A stretch of DNA of 64,000 nucleotides from Dugong dugon (lineage: Eukaryota > Chordata > Mammalia > Sirenia > Dugongidae). Location of the stretch: NCBI GenBank assembly GCA_030035585.1, contig CM057481.1:54693128-54757127 (forward strand), in the 5' to 3' direction. Shown piece after piece: positions 46,297 through 57,390 of the stretch (its first letter is position 1; every line of letters begins with the position of its first letter). The translations under genes and the position numbers were made by a program. The notes under the pieces were generated by a model, which saw only the letters and a list, made by a program, of their open reading frames with translations, did no database searches and had not been told where the DNA came from.

Positions 46297-46401
46297 CTAA
46301 ATCCTTCTTTAATTGTTAGGATTAAGTAGGTGGCACTGAGAAGGAGACCCTAAATGCTTCTTTAATTGTTAGGATTAAGTAGGTGGCACTGAGAAGGAGA
46401 C
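46297..46401. repeat. Near-perfect 53-bp tandem duplication
   Basis: The unit CCTAAAT(C/G)CTTCTTTAATT...GAGAAGGAGA occurs at 46297-46348 and again directly at 46350-46400 with one visible mismatch. Confidence 0.95.
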
Positions 46402-46796
46402 TCATGACACTTGCACATAGAAATGTAAGATTTATTACAAGTGACGTTCATTTAAAAGCAAATAGGAAAACAACACAAAATGCGTGAAATTCCAGTTCTA
46501 AGTGCTAAATTATAAAAAAGCTATAATACTGCATGGAGTGAGGAGAAAAACTAAAGAATGTAACCTAATTTCAGAAGAAAATTCATATTAAAAGACGTGT
46601 GGTCCTATCAAATTGAGTATTTCAAAAATCATCTAAAACAATACAAATACATTATCAAAATACATAGACCTCGAAAGCATATGAATTGTGATTGCCTGAG
46701 CCATCAGAATCCTTAACATATAGGCGATCTGAGTTATGATTTTTGGATGCTGTTATAAAGTCTTTGACTTTAGTGATCTCCAACCAGTAGTCATGC

Positions 46797-46988
46797 TGTT
46801 ATTGTCGCTGTGCACCGTCGAGTCTATTCCAACTCATGGCGACCTTGTAGGACAGAACAGAACTGCCCCGTAGTGTTTCCAAGGCTGTGATCTTTATGGA
46901 AGCAGACTGCCACATCGTTCCCCTTCAGAGCGGCTAGTGGGTTTGAACCACCAACTTTTTGGTTAGCAGCCAAGCACTTAACCACTGT
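46797..46988 (-). mobile_element. Afrotherian SINE, long-body variant
   Basis: Minus-strand copy: CGTCGAGTCTATTCCAACTC end, GGCTGTGATCTTTATGGAAG body, GGTTAGCAGCCAAGCACTTA head. Confidence 0.92.
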
Positions 46989-47289
46989 AATGGTTAATTA
47001 CACCTAAACCATAAACTACCATCGTGGTCAATCAGGCCATGCAGTCTTCTTATGCAGTTAAAACACATCCAGTTCTTTCATCTTCCATATCGTGAAGACC
47101 CAGGAGGCTACTTTAAGTATTCAATATGGAAGGACCATACTACGAATTTCAAATGCTTAAGATCACAGATCTTTCTGTTAAGCCTGTGAAGAGTGATTCT
47201 TTAGAAAGGTTTAGGTATGTCCTTAAGCTCTAGAGCAAGTATAGGAAGCAACAAGATGTGTGGTTAGAGGTGGACAAGGTACAGTGTGG

Positions 47290-47450
47290 AGCCCAACTGA
47301 TTTACCAGGGCGAGAGACAATCTATGCCTCAGTTTCCCCATCTGGAAAATGGGGTTTATCTACCTATCCCATAGGATTGCTAGAGGGATTAAATGAGATA
47401 AAGGATGTGACCTGTTCAGCCTACTACCTGATACACACAATAATTAACAT
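47290..47450 (+). mobile_element. MIR SINE
   Basis: GCCTCAGTTTCCCCATCTGG, AAAATGGGGTTTATCTACC and GAGGGATTAAATGAGATAAA are MIR words. Confidence 0.82.
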
Positions 47451-47506
47451 CCATGAAGTCAAGGAGTCACTCTTGCCCTTCTTCCTCCAAGATGCTTTAG
47501 GCAGTT

Positions 47507-47872
47507 CAGGCAGTCCCCAGATTAGGAACAAGCTCATTCCTAAATCGGTCTTTAAGTCAAATCTGTACGTAAGTCAGAACAGTTAGGTACGATTTTAACG
47601 TCAGTTAGTCAAATATTTCTCTTATTATACGTATTTAGTGTACCTTTCTATGCATTAAAAAACATTAAAGAAACACGTCCAGATACCCTAAAACATCTTT
47701 AACATGATAATACAGTAATAATAATGTTTTGATGTGCATCACAAAGTAGCACCCATTTGTTATTACAAACCATTGTACACACCTCAAACTTTTAAGACAA
47801 TAGGCTTTAAGGCGGTTGGTTCATAACTACGACTTGCAGGTAAATCGGACTTTTGTAACCCAGGACTGCCTG
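47507..47872. mobile_element. Tigger/pogo-like MITE
   Basis: 366-bp element bounded by perfect 10-bp inverted repeats CAGGCAGTCC (47507-47516) and GGACTGCCTG (47863-47872), with longer imperfect complementarity inside. It has no ORF. The right flank is TA; the left flank is diverged. Confidence 0.85.
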
Positions 47873-48151
47873 TACCACGTTTACACCACTAATTCCTACA
47901 AAAGTTTTAGGCTATGGTTTGAAGTGCTGTGATAAACATTTACTACACTCCCAGGCTACTATGTCCTTTGAGAGACTGAGCACTGCGCCATGTCTCCCTC
48001 CTGAAGTTTCTCACCAGTAGTTAGGACATGTCAGGTATGGAGTCTGGGTGAGTTCAAATCCTGGCCGCATTCCTTACTGTGTGGCTTCAGGTGAGTTACT
48101 TAACTTCGTTGCCTCAATTCCCTCATCTGTAAAATGGGGATGCTAATAATA

Positions 48152-48979
48152 ATAGGGCATGAGGATTGGAGGAAGACTCATTAACAACCTACCATATGCA
48201 GATGACACAACCTTGCTTGCTGAAAGTGAAGAGGACTTGAAGCACTTACTGATGAAGATCAAAGACCACAGCCTTCAATATGGATTACACTTCAACATAA
48301 AGAAAATAAAAATCCTCACAACCGGACCAATAACATCATGATAAATGGAGAAAAGATTGAAGTTGTCAAGGATTCCATTTTACTTGGATCCACAATCAAC
48401 ACCCATGTAAGCAGCAGTCAAGAAATCAAAAGACGCATTGCACTGGGCAAATCTGCTGCGAAAGACCTCTTTAAAGTGTTGAAAAGCAAAGATGTCACCT
48501 TGAAGATTAAGGTGCGCCTGACCCAAGCCATGGTGTTTTCAATCGCATCATATGCATGCAAAAGCTGGACAATGAGTAAGGAAGACCAAAGAAGAAATGA
48601 TGCCTTTGAATTGTGGTGTTGGCAAAGAATACTGAATATACCATCGACTGCCAAAAGAACAAACAGGTCTGTCTTGGAAGAAGTACAACCAGAATGCTCC
48701 TTAGAAGCAAGGATGGCGAGACTACATCTTACATACTTCGGACATGTTGTCAGGAGGGATCAATCCCTGAAGAAGGACATCATGCTTGGTAAACTACAGG
48801 GTCAGCGGAAAAGAGGAAGACCCTCGATGAGATAGACTGACACAGTGGCTGCAATGATGGGCTCACGCATAACAACCATTATGAGGATGGTGCAGGACCG
48901 GGCAGCATTTCGTTCTGTTGCACACAGGGTCGCTGTGAGTTGGAACTGACTCGACAGCACCTAATAACAACAATAATAA
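48152..48979 (+). mobile_element. RTE (BovB-like) LINE, 3' portion
   Basis: 5'-truncated RTE beginning in reverse transcriptase and ending CGACAGCACCTAATAACAAC. The A/T-rich AATAATAA flanks at both ends are compatible with a short duplication. It is the best-preserved RTE coding remnant in the window. Confidence 0.92.
48159..48835 (+). pseudogene. RTE reverse transcriptase, C-terminal remnant
   Basis: Two overlapping open frames (48159-48341 and 48338-48835) of one former ORF, separated by a frameshift in the Thr-Thr-Gly-Pro-Ile / Met-Ile-Asn-Gly-Glu region. The first holds the RT active-site motif Pro-Tyr-Ala-Asp-Asp-Thr. The second holds Leu-Gly-Ser-Thr-Ile, Tyr-Ala-Cys-Lys-Ser-Trp-Thr and the C-terminal Tyr-Phe-Gly-His-Val-Val-Arg-Arg of BovB-type RTE proteins, ending Gly-Arg-Pro-Ser-Met-Arg. 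Endonuclease and most of the RT are absent. Confidence 0.92.
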
Positions 48980-49060
48980 CTATCTCACATACCTATTCTG
49001 AGATTCAATTATCAACGCTGGTAAAGCCCTTACCCTAGTGCTGGCACATGCCAATCCCTA

Positions 49061-49388
49061 CTGTTAACAGCTCTCCCAGAGGAAATACAGAGTAGCCAAA
49101 ACCTATAGGAGCCTTGGTAAATGTTCTTTAAACACAACATAAAGAGAGGAGGTGGGGAAAGATGCTGATTACTGTACAGGAATGTTTCTCAACCTTTTTT
49201 TTTTTTCATTATCACCACCCCTTTTAGACCTAGTTACCCTAATCACCTCTCCCTCACCCCTACCTCCATGAAATTTTAACAGCACAGATAATACTATATA
49301 TTGTTTATGCACTTACGTACATAAGTTTACATAACTTATGTACTCCTGTTTATGTTCTGTGTATCTAGTTATGTACGTCTGTATATGC
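49061..49388. other. Possible old hAT-like repeat, unresolved
   Basis: TTTCTCAACCTTTTTTTTTTTTCATTATC near 49186 resembles Charlie-type termini. I could not find a matching right end, so the call stays open. Confidence 0.35.
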
Positions 49389-49600
49389 CATTGTTGTTGC
49401 TGTTAGGTGCATCCAGTCAATTTTTGACTCATTGCAACCTCATGCGACAGAGCAGAACTGTCCCATAGGGTTTTCTGGGCTGTAATCTTTACAGGAGTCG
49501 ATCGTTAGGTCTTTTCCTGCGGAGCCACTAGGTGGAATCAAACTGCCAACCTTTTGGTTAGCAGCGGAGCACTAACAGTTTGCACCACCAAGGCTCCTCA
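49389..49600 (-). mobile_element. Afrotherian SINE, long-body variant
   Basis: Minus-strand copy with GGCTGTAATCTTTACAGGAG body and a head ending CACCACCAAGGCTCC. Confidence 0.9.
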
Positions 49601-49845
49601 TTTATGCCCTTAGAGAACCGTAAACCATTTTAACATCTAAGGTTTGTTCACCTCCCAAGAACCAATTTTTGCCCCCTTGGAAGCAATACTGTCTCTGTTG
49701 GCACTGGTTCTCAGCACATTAGAAAGAAATTACTATTCAAAGCTAGAAAAAACCAGGTACACTCTGGGTTTTAGCTCTCATTCTTAGACCCCAGATCTTG
49801 CTATTCTCCTTAAAATTCTATACTAACTTCCAGTTGTTGGTGGAA

Positions 49846-50038
49846 GTGGTTACTGTCAAGTTGAGTCCGACTCAGAAAAACCCCATGTGTGCAGAGGAGA
49901 ACTGCTCCATAGGGCTTTCAAGGCTGTGACCTTTCAGAAGCAGATCACCAGGCCTGTCTTCCGAGGTGCCTCTGGGTGGGTTCAAACTACTAACCTTTCA
50001 GCTAGTAGTCGAGGGCTTAACTGTTTCCACCACCTCCA
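49846..50038 (-). mobile_element. Afrotherian SINE, GCTCCATAGGG variant
   Basis: Minus-strand copy: GTTGAGTCCGACTCAG end, ACTGCTCCATAGGGC body, ATCACCAGGCCTGTCTTCCG segment, degenerate head. Confidence 0.88.
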
Positions 50039-50039
50039 G

Positions 50040-50561
50040 GAGAAGTGTGTAACTAACAGGAGAGTACACCTATTAGAATGGCTTCCTTTAACAGCAGAAA
50101 GCAAAGTGGCCCCTCTCCTGTAAACCCACAAGGTGACTTCAGTGACTGCAAAATCGTTTAAGAGAACTCGTACTCAAGAGAAGGTGTCCTTCCCACACCT
50201 TCATGGTTCAGACGTCCACTCACCACAGTTGGCCTAGCCACAACCTGACGGAACCAATCCATCCAGATTCTGTTATACCTATTAGCCACACCAAAATGGG
50301 CTTGTGGTCATGGGGGGAGAAATCATTTTCATGTTGTGCCAGTATTACCAAGTTAACATGTGATTAAAGCGGATGTTTCTATTTTTTCAAGAAAGTAGAA
50401 TTAATTCATAGGCTTAGCTGTGTAAAGGTTGAATATTTTGTTTTAGATGGTGGCTCCCCATGGGTCTGCCCTTTCAAGTGGACCAGACCTAAAAATTTAA
50501 GCAGAGATGACTTTCTTCAGCAGCACTTAATTACAAGTTACAAGGAATCAAACATTCAAAA
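50040..50561. other. Intronic DNA, no gene seen
   Basis: No recognised gene or repeat. Confidence 0.5.
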
Positions 50562-50658
50562 AACCATGCAGATGGCACAAGACCAGGCAGTTTCGTACTG
50601 TTACACATAAGGCTGCCATGAGTCGGAGCCGACTCAACAGCAACCAACAACAACCACA
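50562..50658 (+). mobile_element. RTE 3' end fragment
   Basis: GCAGATGGCACAAGACCAGG, TAAGGCTGCCATGAGTCGGA and GCCGACTCAACAGCAACC match the RTE 3' UTR, ending in a CAACAA tail. Confidence 0.88.
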
Positions 50659-50673
50659 GCAAGTTATTAAAAC

Positions 50674-51066
50674 CACCACTGTCTGTCAGTTTGTCACATT
50701 GTGGTGGCTTGTGTGTTGCTGTGATGCTGGAAGCTATCCCACCAGTATTTCAAATACCAGCAGGATCACCCATGGTGGACATGTTTCAGCAGAGCTTCTA
50801 GACTAAGGCAGACTAGGAAGAAAGGCCTGGCAATCTGTGTCCAAAAATTACCCAGTGAAAAACCCTGTAGATCACAACAGAATATAGTGCAGGAAGATGA
50901 GCTCCCTACGTTGGAAGGCACTCAAAATACATAGTGGCTGCAACAATGGACTTGAGCTGACCAATGATCATGACGATGGCACATGACCCGACAATATTTC
51001 ATTCTGCTACACATAAGGTCACCAGGAGTCAGAGCTAACTCAAAGGCAACCAATAACGACAGCAGT
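50674..51066 (+). mobile_element. Internally deleted RTE, 5' UTR fused to 3' UTR
   Basis: 393 bp. The left part (CTGTCAGTTTGTCACATTGT to GTTGGAAGGCACTCAAAATA) matches the RTE 5' region at 13147-13410. It passes directly at about 50930 into the RTE 3' UTR (AGTGGCTGCAACAATGGACT to CAAAGGCAACCAATAACG). AAGT(T/C)ATTAAAA flanks it at 50661 and 51067, so it inserted as a unit. No coding capacity. Confidence 0.9.
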
Positions 51067-51080
51067 AAGTCATTAAAAAC

Positions 51081-51811
51081 AGTGCAGATAAACCACCAAA
51101 TCCCAAACTGATCAATAATCATCTGTTGAAATATTTGCACTCCTTAGCCTGTGTAAATTTCATTCGGCCAACATAAAACATCTTTCTGGAGGTCCTTCTG
51201 TGCCAGCACTGAGATGGCCAAATCCTGACCCATAAGGTGTTAGGAAAGTCCCATGGAAATCAAAGTGCCCTTGTACCACTGGAGAGACCGAACTGCTTTC
51301 AAAACAGAGTGAGTCATCCCCGTTCTGTCTAGGAAGAGTGGAGTTTGAAGCAGCAATCTCAAAAGCAGAGACAATCCAGAAGGAGAAAACATTACTTTTG
51401 TTTTGTTCCATTTGCAGATGTAAACAAAGAGGAATACAGAGCTTAAGTCTACCGGATCAAAACTGCCTGAGATATTTTCTTCAAACCTCACTCAAACATG
51501 AAGCACCTACTGGGTTGGAAAACAGTCAGGAAGGCTACATCCCAAACTGGTAACAGCAGTTAACTCTAGGGAGTGTATCTTGGAGGAGGGTGGGGTAAGG
51601 AGGGACAGCTTCATGTTGGATTGTTCTTCTGTATTGTATAAATCTGTTACAAGTTAGTAAGTATTGTCTGTAATTCAAGAAATCAATTCAAGAAATCAAA
51701 AATGAGCTGTAAAGAGAAAGAAAATTACCTTATTGTGACACTGAACACAACAAAGTGATACTTCTAGGAGGATTCAAAGATTCTGCAGATTCTGCAGGGA
51801 AATGAGGCCAG
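51081..51811. other. Intronic DNA, no gene seen
   Basis: Unique-looking sequence. Overlapping ORFs of 71-83 codons on both strands at 51160-51553 have no recognisable domain or splice context. Confidence 0.45.
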
Positions 51812-51820
51812 TAGCAGGGT

Positions 51821-51991
51821 GAAGGAAGCCCTGGTGGTGCAGTGGTTAAGAGCTCAGCTGCTAACCAAAAGGTTGGCAGCTTGAATCCACCAGCCACTCC
51901 CTGGAAACCCCACGAGGCAGTTTTACTCTGTCCTGTAGGGTCACTATGCATCAGAATCAACTCGATGGCAACAGATTTGGTTTTTTGGTTT
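51821..51991 (+). mobile_element. Afrotherian SINE
   Basis: Full-length plus-strand copy. TAGCAGGGT is duplicated at 51812-51820 and 51992-52000. The tail is T-rich with TTTGG units. Confidence 0.94.
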
Positions 51992-52078
51992 TAGCAGGGT
52001 AGAGAGCTTTTCATGGAACCTGGCAACTGAGTCTCTTTGTCCCCCTGAATTAGGACGTGGCCTTAAAGATATCGAAAA

Positions 52079-52282
52079 CCAAAAACCCACTGCTGTCAAG
52101 TTGATTCTGACTCAGAGTGACCCTACAGGACAGAACAGAACTGCCCTATAGGGTTTCCAAGACTGTAAATCTTTACAGAATCAGACTGCCACATCCTTCT
52201 CCCAAGGAGCGGCCGCTAGGTTCAAACCTCTGACTTTTCGATTAGCAGCTAAGCGCTTTAACCACTGTGCCACCAGGGCTTC
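52079..52282 (-). mobile_element. Afrotherian SINE, long-body variant
   Basis: Minus-strand copy: TGTCAAGTTGATTCTGACTC end, AGACTGTAAATCTTTACAGA body, head ending GCCACCAGGGCTTC. Confidence 0.92.
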
Positions 52283-52547
52283 TGAAGACATCAAGGACGA
52301 CTTAAAAACAAAAGGACACCAATATTTACCAACAGTCCCTGAAATCGAGACTCATGGATTGCTGAAGTCACACTACTGGTGACATAGGTATACAATGGCC
52401 CATGTATGAACGAGCTATGGTATTTTAAGAATTCTCACACACAGCAAGTACTTATCTCATGAGGACAACGTCTCGAGCAATGGATCCGAGACACGCTGCA
52501 CCGGTGCCTACCTCTTGCAGCCACCATGATGGTAATAAGGTTCCGTT

Positions 52548-52752
52548 GTTACTGTTGTTGGGTGGCGTCAGTCGATTCCGACTCACAGCGACCTCATGGG
52601 ACGGAGAAGAACTGATCCATGGATTTTCTAGGCTGTAATCTTTATGTGAGCAGACGGTCAGGTCTTTCTCCCTTGGAGCCACTGGGTGGGTTTGAACCAC
52701 CAATCTTTCGGTTAGCAGCTGAGCACTTAACCATTGCGTCACCAGGGTATTC
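52548..52752 (-). mobile_element. Afrotherian SINE, long-body variant
   Basis: Minus-strand copy: GTCAGTCGATTCCGACTCAC end, GGCTGTAATCTTTATGTGAG body, head ending GCGTCACCAGGGTATTC. Confidence 0.92.
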
Positions 52753-53388
52753 CTGGCTAAATAAACCAGGAACAAACCCTAGATGTATAGTGGGGTTTGA
52801 GAGTTGTACCTTCTGCCAATCTGTGCCTACCTGCAACTCTACACACCCTTTTTCATGTTTCTATATCGTAACTAAAAAATAATTCACACCTTGAAAATTC
52901 TACTCCAGGTAGCCTTCATAATTTACAGAGAAAGGCCAGCAGTTCAGCATCCAGCCTTTCTGTCACTGGTGAAATCTCATGGAATACTGGCGGTAGAAGA
53001 GGGTGTCAAGGAAGTAGGATCTCTATCCTAATGAGGTCTAACATTCATGAGACAGTTACCAAATAAAGGACAAGGGTTAGTTTAGTTTTCAATGAAGAAG
53101 GCACTGGCAAAATGTTGTTTCGGTATTTGATGAACATTAAGCATCATTTCCAAATGCAGAGCAACCTGCCCAGCTCCTTGAATTATCTGAGGTGGTTTGA
53201 AAAAAAAAAAAAAAATTGAAAATTTTAAAAATAAATTCCTTCAAACTAGCTAAAATATCCTAAAGTAACAACAACAAAAATTTGTCTTTTAAACTCCTAC
53301 AATCTTTTGCCTGAGCAGAACAGAAAAATTCAACACACAATCTGCTTCAGAGAAAATACCTTGCTTTATAAATTTTTAAACTCTAAGG
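52753..53388. other. Intronic DNA with A run
   Basis: No gene. A run of about 15 at 53201-53215. Confidence 0.5.
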
Positions 53389-53521
53389 TGAAAAGAAGGC
53401 AGGAAGGGAGAGAAAGAGGGAGGGAGGAAGGGAAGGGAGAGAGCATAGGAGGGAGGGAGAAAAGACTGAAGAAAGGAAGCAAGGGGAGGGAGGGAGGAAG
53501 GGAGAAAGAGGGAAAAAGAAA
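53389..53521. repeat. GGAA/GGGA purine tract
   Basis: About 130 bp almost entirely of purines on the plus strand, in GGAGG/GAAAG units. The ORFs across it are low-complexity artefacts. Confidence 0.95.
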
Positions 53522-53684
53522 TCTTTGGCAATGTGGTAAAAACTTCTGAACCAAGAAATGTTTTCAAACTACAAACCAATGTTTTCAAGCTATAAACTGT
53601 CAGGTCCAAATTGGGGGATGGGATGAGAGGAGAAAAATCGGGGTGAACTTGCCAGCCCAAGTTCAGAATAACCAGGCGCCTCTA

Positions 53685-53976
53685 CAGGCAGTCCTGGGTT
53701 AAGAAGTTCTGACTTACAGACAACTCATTCTGGCCCTTTAATGTTATGTAAATTTGCCCTCACTTTGAACCTACTCAACCAACCCTTATTCCCAATAAAT
53801 TCTTCATCACAATCACCTTCGCTTCCCCCTCCTGCAGCTTTTAAATCACTGAAAAGGCTTCCAGCCTTTTCTTGCACTAAGAAAGAACTATATGCACTTG
53901 TTCCGACTTACCTACAAATTAGATTTAAAGACATAGTTAGGAACTGATCTTGTTCACAACCTGGGGTCTGCCAGTG
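53685..53976. mobile_element. Tigger/pogo-like MITE
   Basis: Left end CAGGCAGTCCTGGGTTAAGA is the same as the MITE at 47507. The right end (CCTGGGGTCTGCCAGTG) is its diverged inverse. It is flanked by TA at 53683-53684 and 53977-53978. Confidence 0.8.
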
Positions 53977-53978
53977 TA

Positions 53979-54317
53979 ATCAGTCAAAGTGAGAGAGAGG
54001 AGACGGTGAAAACAGAGGCTCAAGGAGTGTTCCAAAGACAAACGCAGCCTACCATGATGCTTCTTTGGCTATGAGACCTCACATGTGTCCCTAAGGTTAG
54101 TCCCTGGTTACTCTGCTTTTGTTTGAAATTAGATAAATCAAATTTCAAACCTCAGGTTGTACGTTTCATGTGTCAACAAAACACATCTGTGGAAGAAATT
54201 GCTTCCATTAATGGTTCTCGGTGACTTTTAAAAACAAATTCATAATTTGAAACACAGGGTGTGTTCATTACTACAAAAACATGGATTATACACTCTAAAT
54301 GTTGGTGCATTTACAGT
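53979..54317. other. Intronic DNA, no gene seen
   Basis: No gene or repeat recognised. Confidence 0.5.
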
Positions 54318-54469
54318 AAAGAAAACCCATTGCCATTGAGTCAACTCTGACTCATAGCCTCCCTACAGAACAGAGCAGAACTGCCCCACAGGGTTTCCAA
54401 GGAGCAGCTGGTGGATTCGAACAGCCGACCTCTCGGTTAGCAGTCAAGCTCTTAACCACTGTGCCTCCT
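54318..54469 (-). mobile_element. Afrotherian SINE
   Basis: Minus-strand copy (CATTGAGTCAACTCTGACTC ... CTTAACCACTGTGCCTCC), last bases of the head missing. Confidence 0.92.
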
Positions 54470-57382
54470 TAAATTTTAATACCCAACTGGACAAGGTTGC
54501 TCTTAAGAAATCAAAGGACTATCTCCAATCAGTAAATATATAGCAAAAGACAAATCATTCCATGTCACCCAACATGAAATCAATAACAGGAATAAATCCA
54601 TAAATTAATAAAATCAATATAGAAACCACTGGCTAATACTGTAAGTTTCATTAACTTATAGACTGAATAATGGCCATGTGAGGAGTGAATGATGCCAGTT
54701 CCTGACCTCTAATCTGAATTCCAAACACTAGTCCTTGGGGCTTTTCACTAGGTTTACCAGAAAATGTTGACCATTTTTAAACATGTTTTATAAAGCTTCA
54801 TAAGATATTTTAAGTATAACACTGCCAAAGAAAGGGATTAACCTGAACACTAATTAACACTAATTTAGTATTTCAAAACCAGTCATTGAATCCATTGAAG
54901 TAAAATCCACTGAGTTAGTGTGTATGTGAAAACCAAAGGATGATATTTGTATTTCTTCTACCAAGTTCTTGCAACCAATTCGGAGACAGAGAAATTTAAC
55001 CAGAACTCTCCGGCACGTGCTAGCATAGGTGGTCGTTCACATCTGTCTCGACTAAGAAGATGAAAACCCAGTTATGCTCTGTTCTAACAATTTAAATCTT
55101 TAATATTTAAATGAAGAATTATAAGAAAATATTTACTTAATATCATCTGTACCATAATGTGCTGGATTAGTATACCCGGTATTACACGTGCCTTGAAAAT
55201 TTATGTTCACTTTAAACTGGTCCAAGGTTGAACAAATTAATTTTTTTGCTATTCACCACTTACTTTATAAAATTATGTTTATGGTTTAAAACTATAAAAG
55301 GCAAAAGAAGAAATGAGTCCATTTCTCTCACTTATTTTTTTACAATAAACATTTCATAATAATATTTTCAGATGATTGATATGCATACACAAAATATCTG
55401 AAATTATGTAAACTAGTTTTACAAAGTACTAGTCTTTAAGCATCTGAAGCAATCACTTATACGATAACTGTAACGTCTTACAATGTCACTAGAGATTAAA
55501 TCAGATATTTTTACCTGGTCCTTCATTTAAAAGTGCTAAAACTTAACTAAATATCGATCAAATCTATCTACATTGCTATCCCAGCAACTGTTTTTTTAAC
55601 ACTTATATGCTACACTTTACTAGTTTTATACAACTGAAGTATAAAATGCAAAAGTTAAGGAGACAAACTATATTTAGCATGAAATATACATTGACCAATT
55701 TCTTATTTTTAGTTAGACTATATCATCCAGTTCAAGTACATTTACTTGGGTTTCAACATGGACATTTTTCTGGCATATCTAAATTGCGGATTTCATCACA
55801 AGCCAATGTTACCAGGTCAGAGAAACATACAGGGAAAAATGGAAATATTATTCAAACCATTTAACGTAGATTTTAGTTTTAATCATTTTCAAAATAAGAT
55901 ATATTTAAGTACCAAAAACATTTAGAAATGATGTGCATTTTTAAGATAATATGGAAACAATGTTGCAACACATTGAGTTTGGGCAATTTCCTCACCAAAG
56001 GATGCAACTGCCTTGATAGAAATACTGGTTTTAACTAATATGCTTTAATGTAATATCAAATACTACCTTCTGTTTGCACATAAACCACTACTGGAACAAA
56101 TCCATGTCATCTCTTTTAATATCTGTCCTTCTGATTAAAAACACAGACCATTACGATGAATAGAACAGACATATTTCTCTACCTCTGATTATTTAAGTCA
56201 TATAACTTTAAACAACTTAAGACATAGGTAGAACAAATAGATTCTTATGAACACCAGACAACTCAAATCAATAGTGATCGTCAAATTTCACCTAAGCAGA
56301 AAACAAAGAATCAATGTATAATCTATTCCGGAGAGAAAACTTTGCCTTTACTTAAGGGGGGATGAAGGGGAGGAGAGTAAACATACATTAATTGTAGCGA
56401 TATCCAGAACTTCAAACAATCATAGCAGAGTAAAAGTTTATCCTAAGTCTTTTGGATCTTTTCTGTCCTAACAGATTTTCAGTTGGTTTTTCTATCACAG
56501 TTTCATTATTTCACTATTATATTTTAAGTCTTTATAAATAAAAAAAATAAGTGACTTCAAATTTGTTTTTAAATAACCTTTTCCCTACTTTCTGGTATGG
56601 CTCATATATTGCTTCCCAATTAGAACACTTCATCACTCTATTTGCTTAAACAGTAAACTTTAAAAGGCGAGAGATGTTTTTTCTGTTCATACCAATGAAT
56701 ACAAGGGCCAACAATGAATCACCAGCGTGTAAAGTTCACGTTGTTTAATGAACATTAACACCAGGGACTCTTCAGAACAAATCAATTAGGTGAATGGATT
56801 TGTAAACAATAGTCACAAAAGTAAGGATATTCCCTTTCTTTCCATTTAACGTTCCTTGCATCCGTCATATTTAAGAGAGTTAGAATGTTTCTCTTTAAAC
56901 AAGAAGTATCTCTATATGATGTTGGAGGACACACGTGGGAGATGGAAATCTATTCTTAGACTTGTTACAACTTTTCCAGTAATTAGGAAGCTATATGTGC
57001 CTGAAAGAATGATGCTAACAAGCTCCTGCAGTTTCTACTCCAGCAAGAAATCACAGAGACCCGAAGCAGACAACTCACTTCAGCAAAAGGATTATGCTGG
57101 TTGGTTATTAAAGCAGGAAGCTCTTCTACAGTTTTATATCTGAAGAGACTTTCTGAAAGAGTTAGATTCTATAGCCAAGATTACATACTAAAGAAAATTT
57201 AAAGAATGGCCATGGAATAAATTTAGGAAGACATATACACAAGTTATTGGAAGAGGCCCGTTTCAGGTAACTTGGATGTTCCAAAACTTTCCCACAGAAA
57301 GATGGGCAGACGTCTTTATAGCAAATACCTAACTGGAAAAGGTTTGGGGAGGGAGGCTTGGTTCAACTGACAAGATTGACAT
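54470..57382. other. Repeat-poor intron downstream of MITF exon 1B
   Basis: 2.9 kb of AT-rich sequence without any SINE or L1 I can see, the longest such stretch in the window, ending at the exon donor. ORFs at 55607-55864 and 56856-57143 have no recognisable product. Selection against insertion near the exon is possible but not shown. Confidence 0.5.
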
Positions 57383-57390
57383 TCACGTAC
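57383..57390 (-). promoter_or_regulatory. MITF: MITF exon 1B 5' splice site
   Basis: The minus strand reads CTTAAG/GTACGTGA, with the intron starting at 57390. GT is followed by a purine-rich consensus, a good U1 match. Continuing past it replaces the conserved Val-Gln-Thr-His of the next MITF exon with unrelated residues, which fixes the boundary. Confidence 0.9.

Larger units (their letters stand above)
48030..49060 (+). mobile_element. MIR SINE split by an RTE
   Basis: MIR text (GAGTTCAAATCCTGGCC, GTGAGTTACTTAACTTCG, CCTCATCTGTAAAATGGGGA) stops near 48151 and resumes at 48980 (CTATCTCACATACC, AGTGCTGGCACATGCC). The gap is the RTE below. Confidence 0.8.

Noticed and set aside
53307..53660. 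Arg/Glu/Lys- or Ser/Pro/Leu-rich ORFs
   Set aside because: They are translations of the GGAA purine tract at 53389-53521 and carry no real coding signal.
1..57390. MITF exon 1M (melanocyte start) within the window
   Set aside because: I looked by eye on the minus strand for the short Met-Leu-Glu-Met-Leu-Glu-Tyr coding sequence and saw none. It probably lies beyond the left edge.
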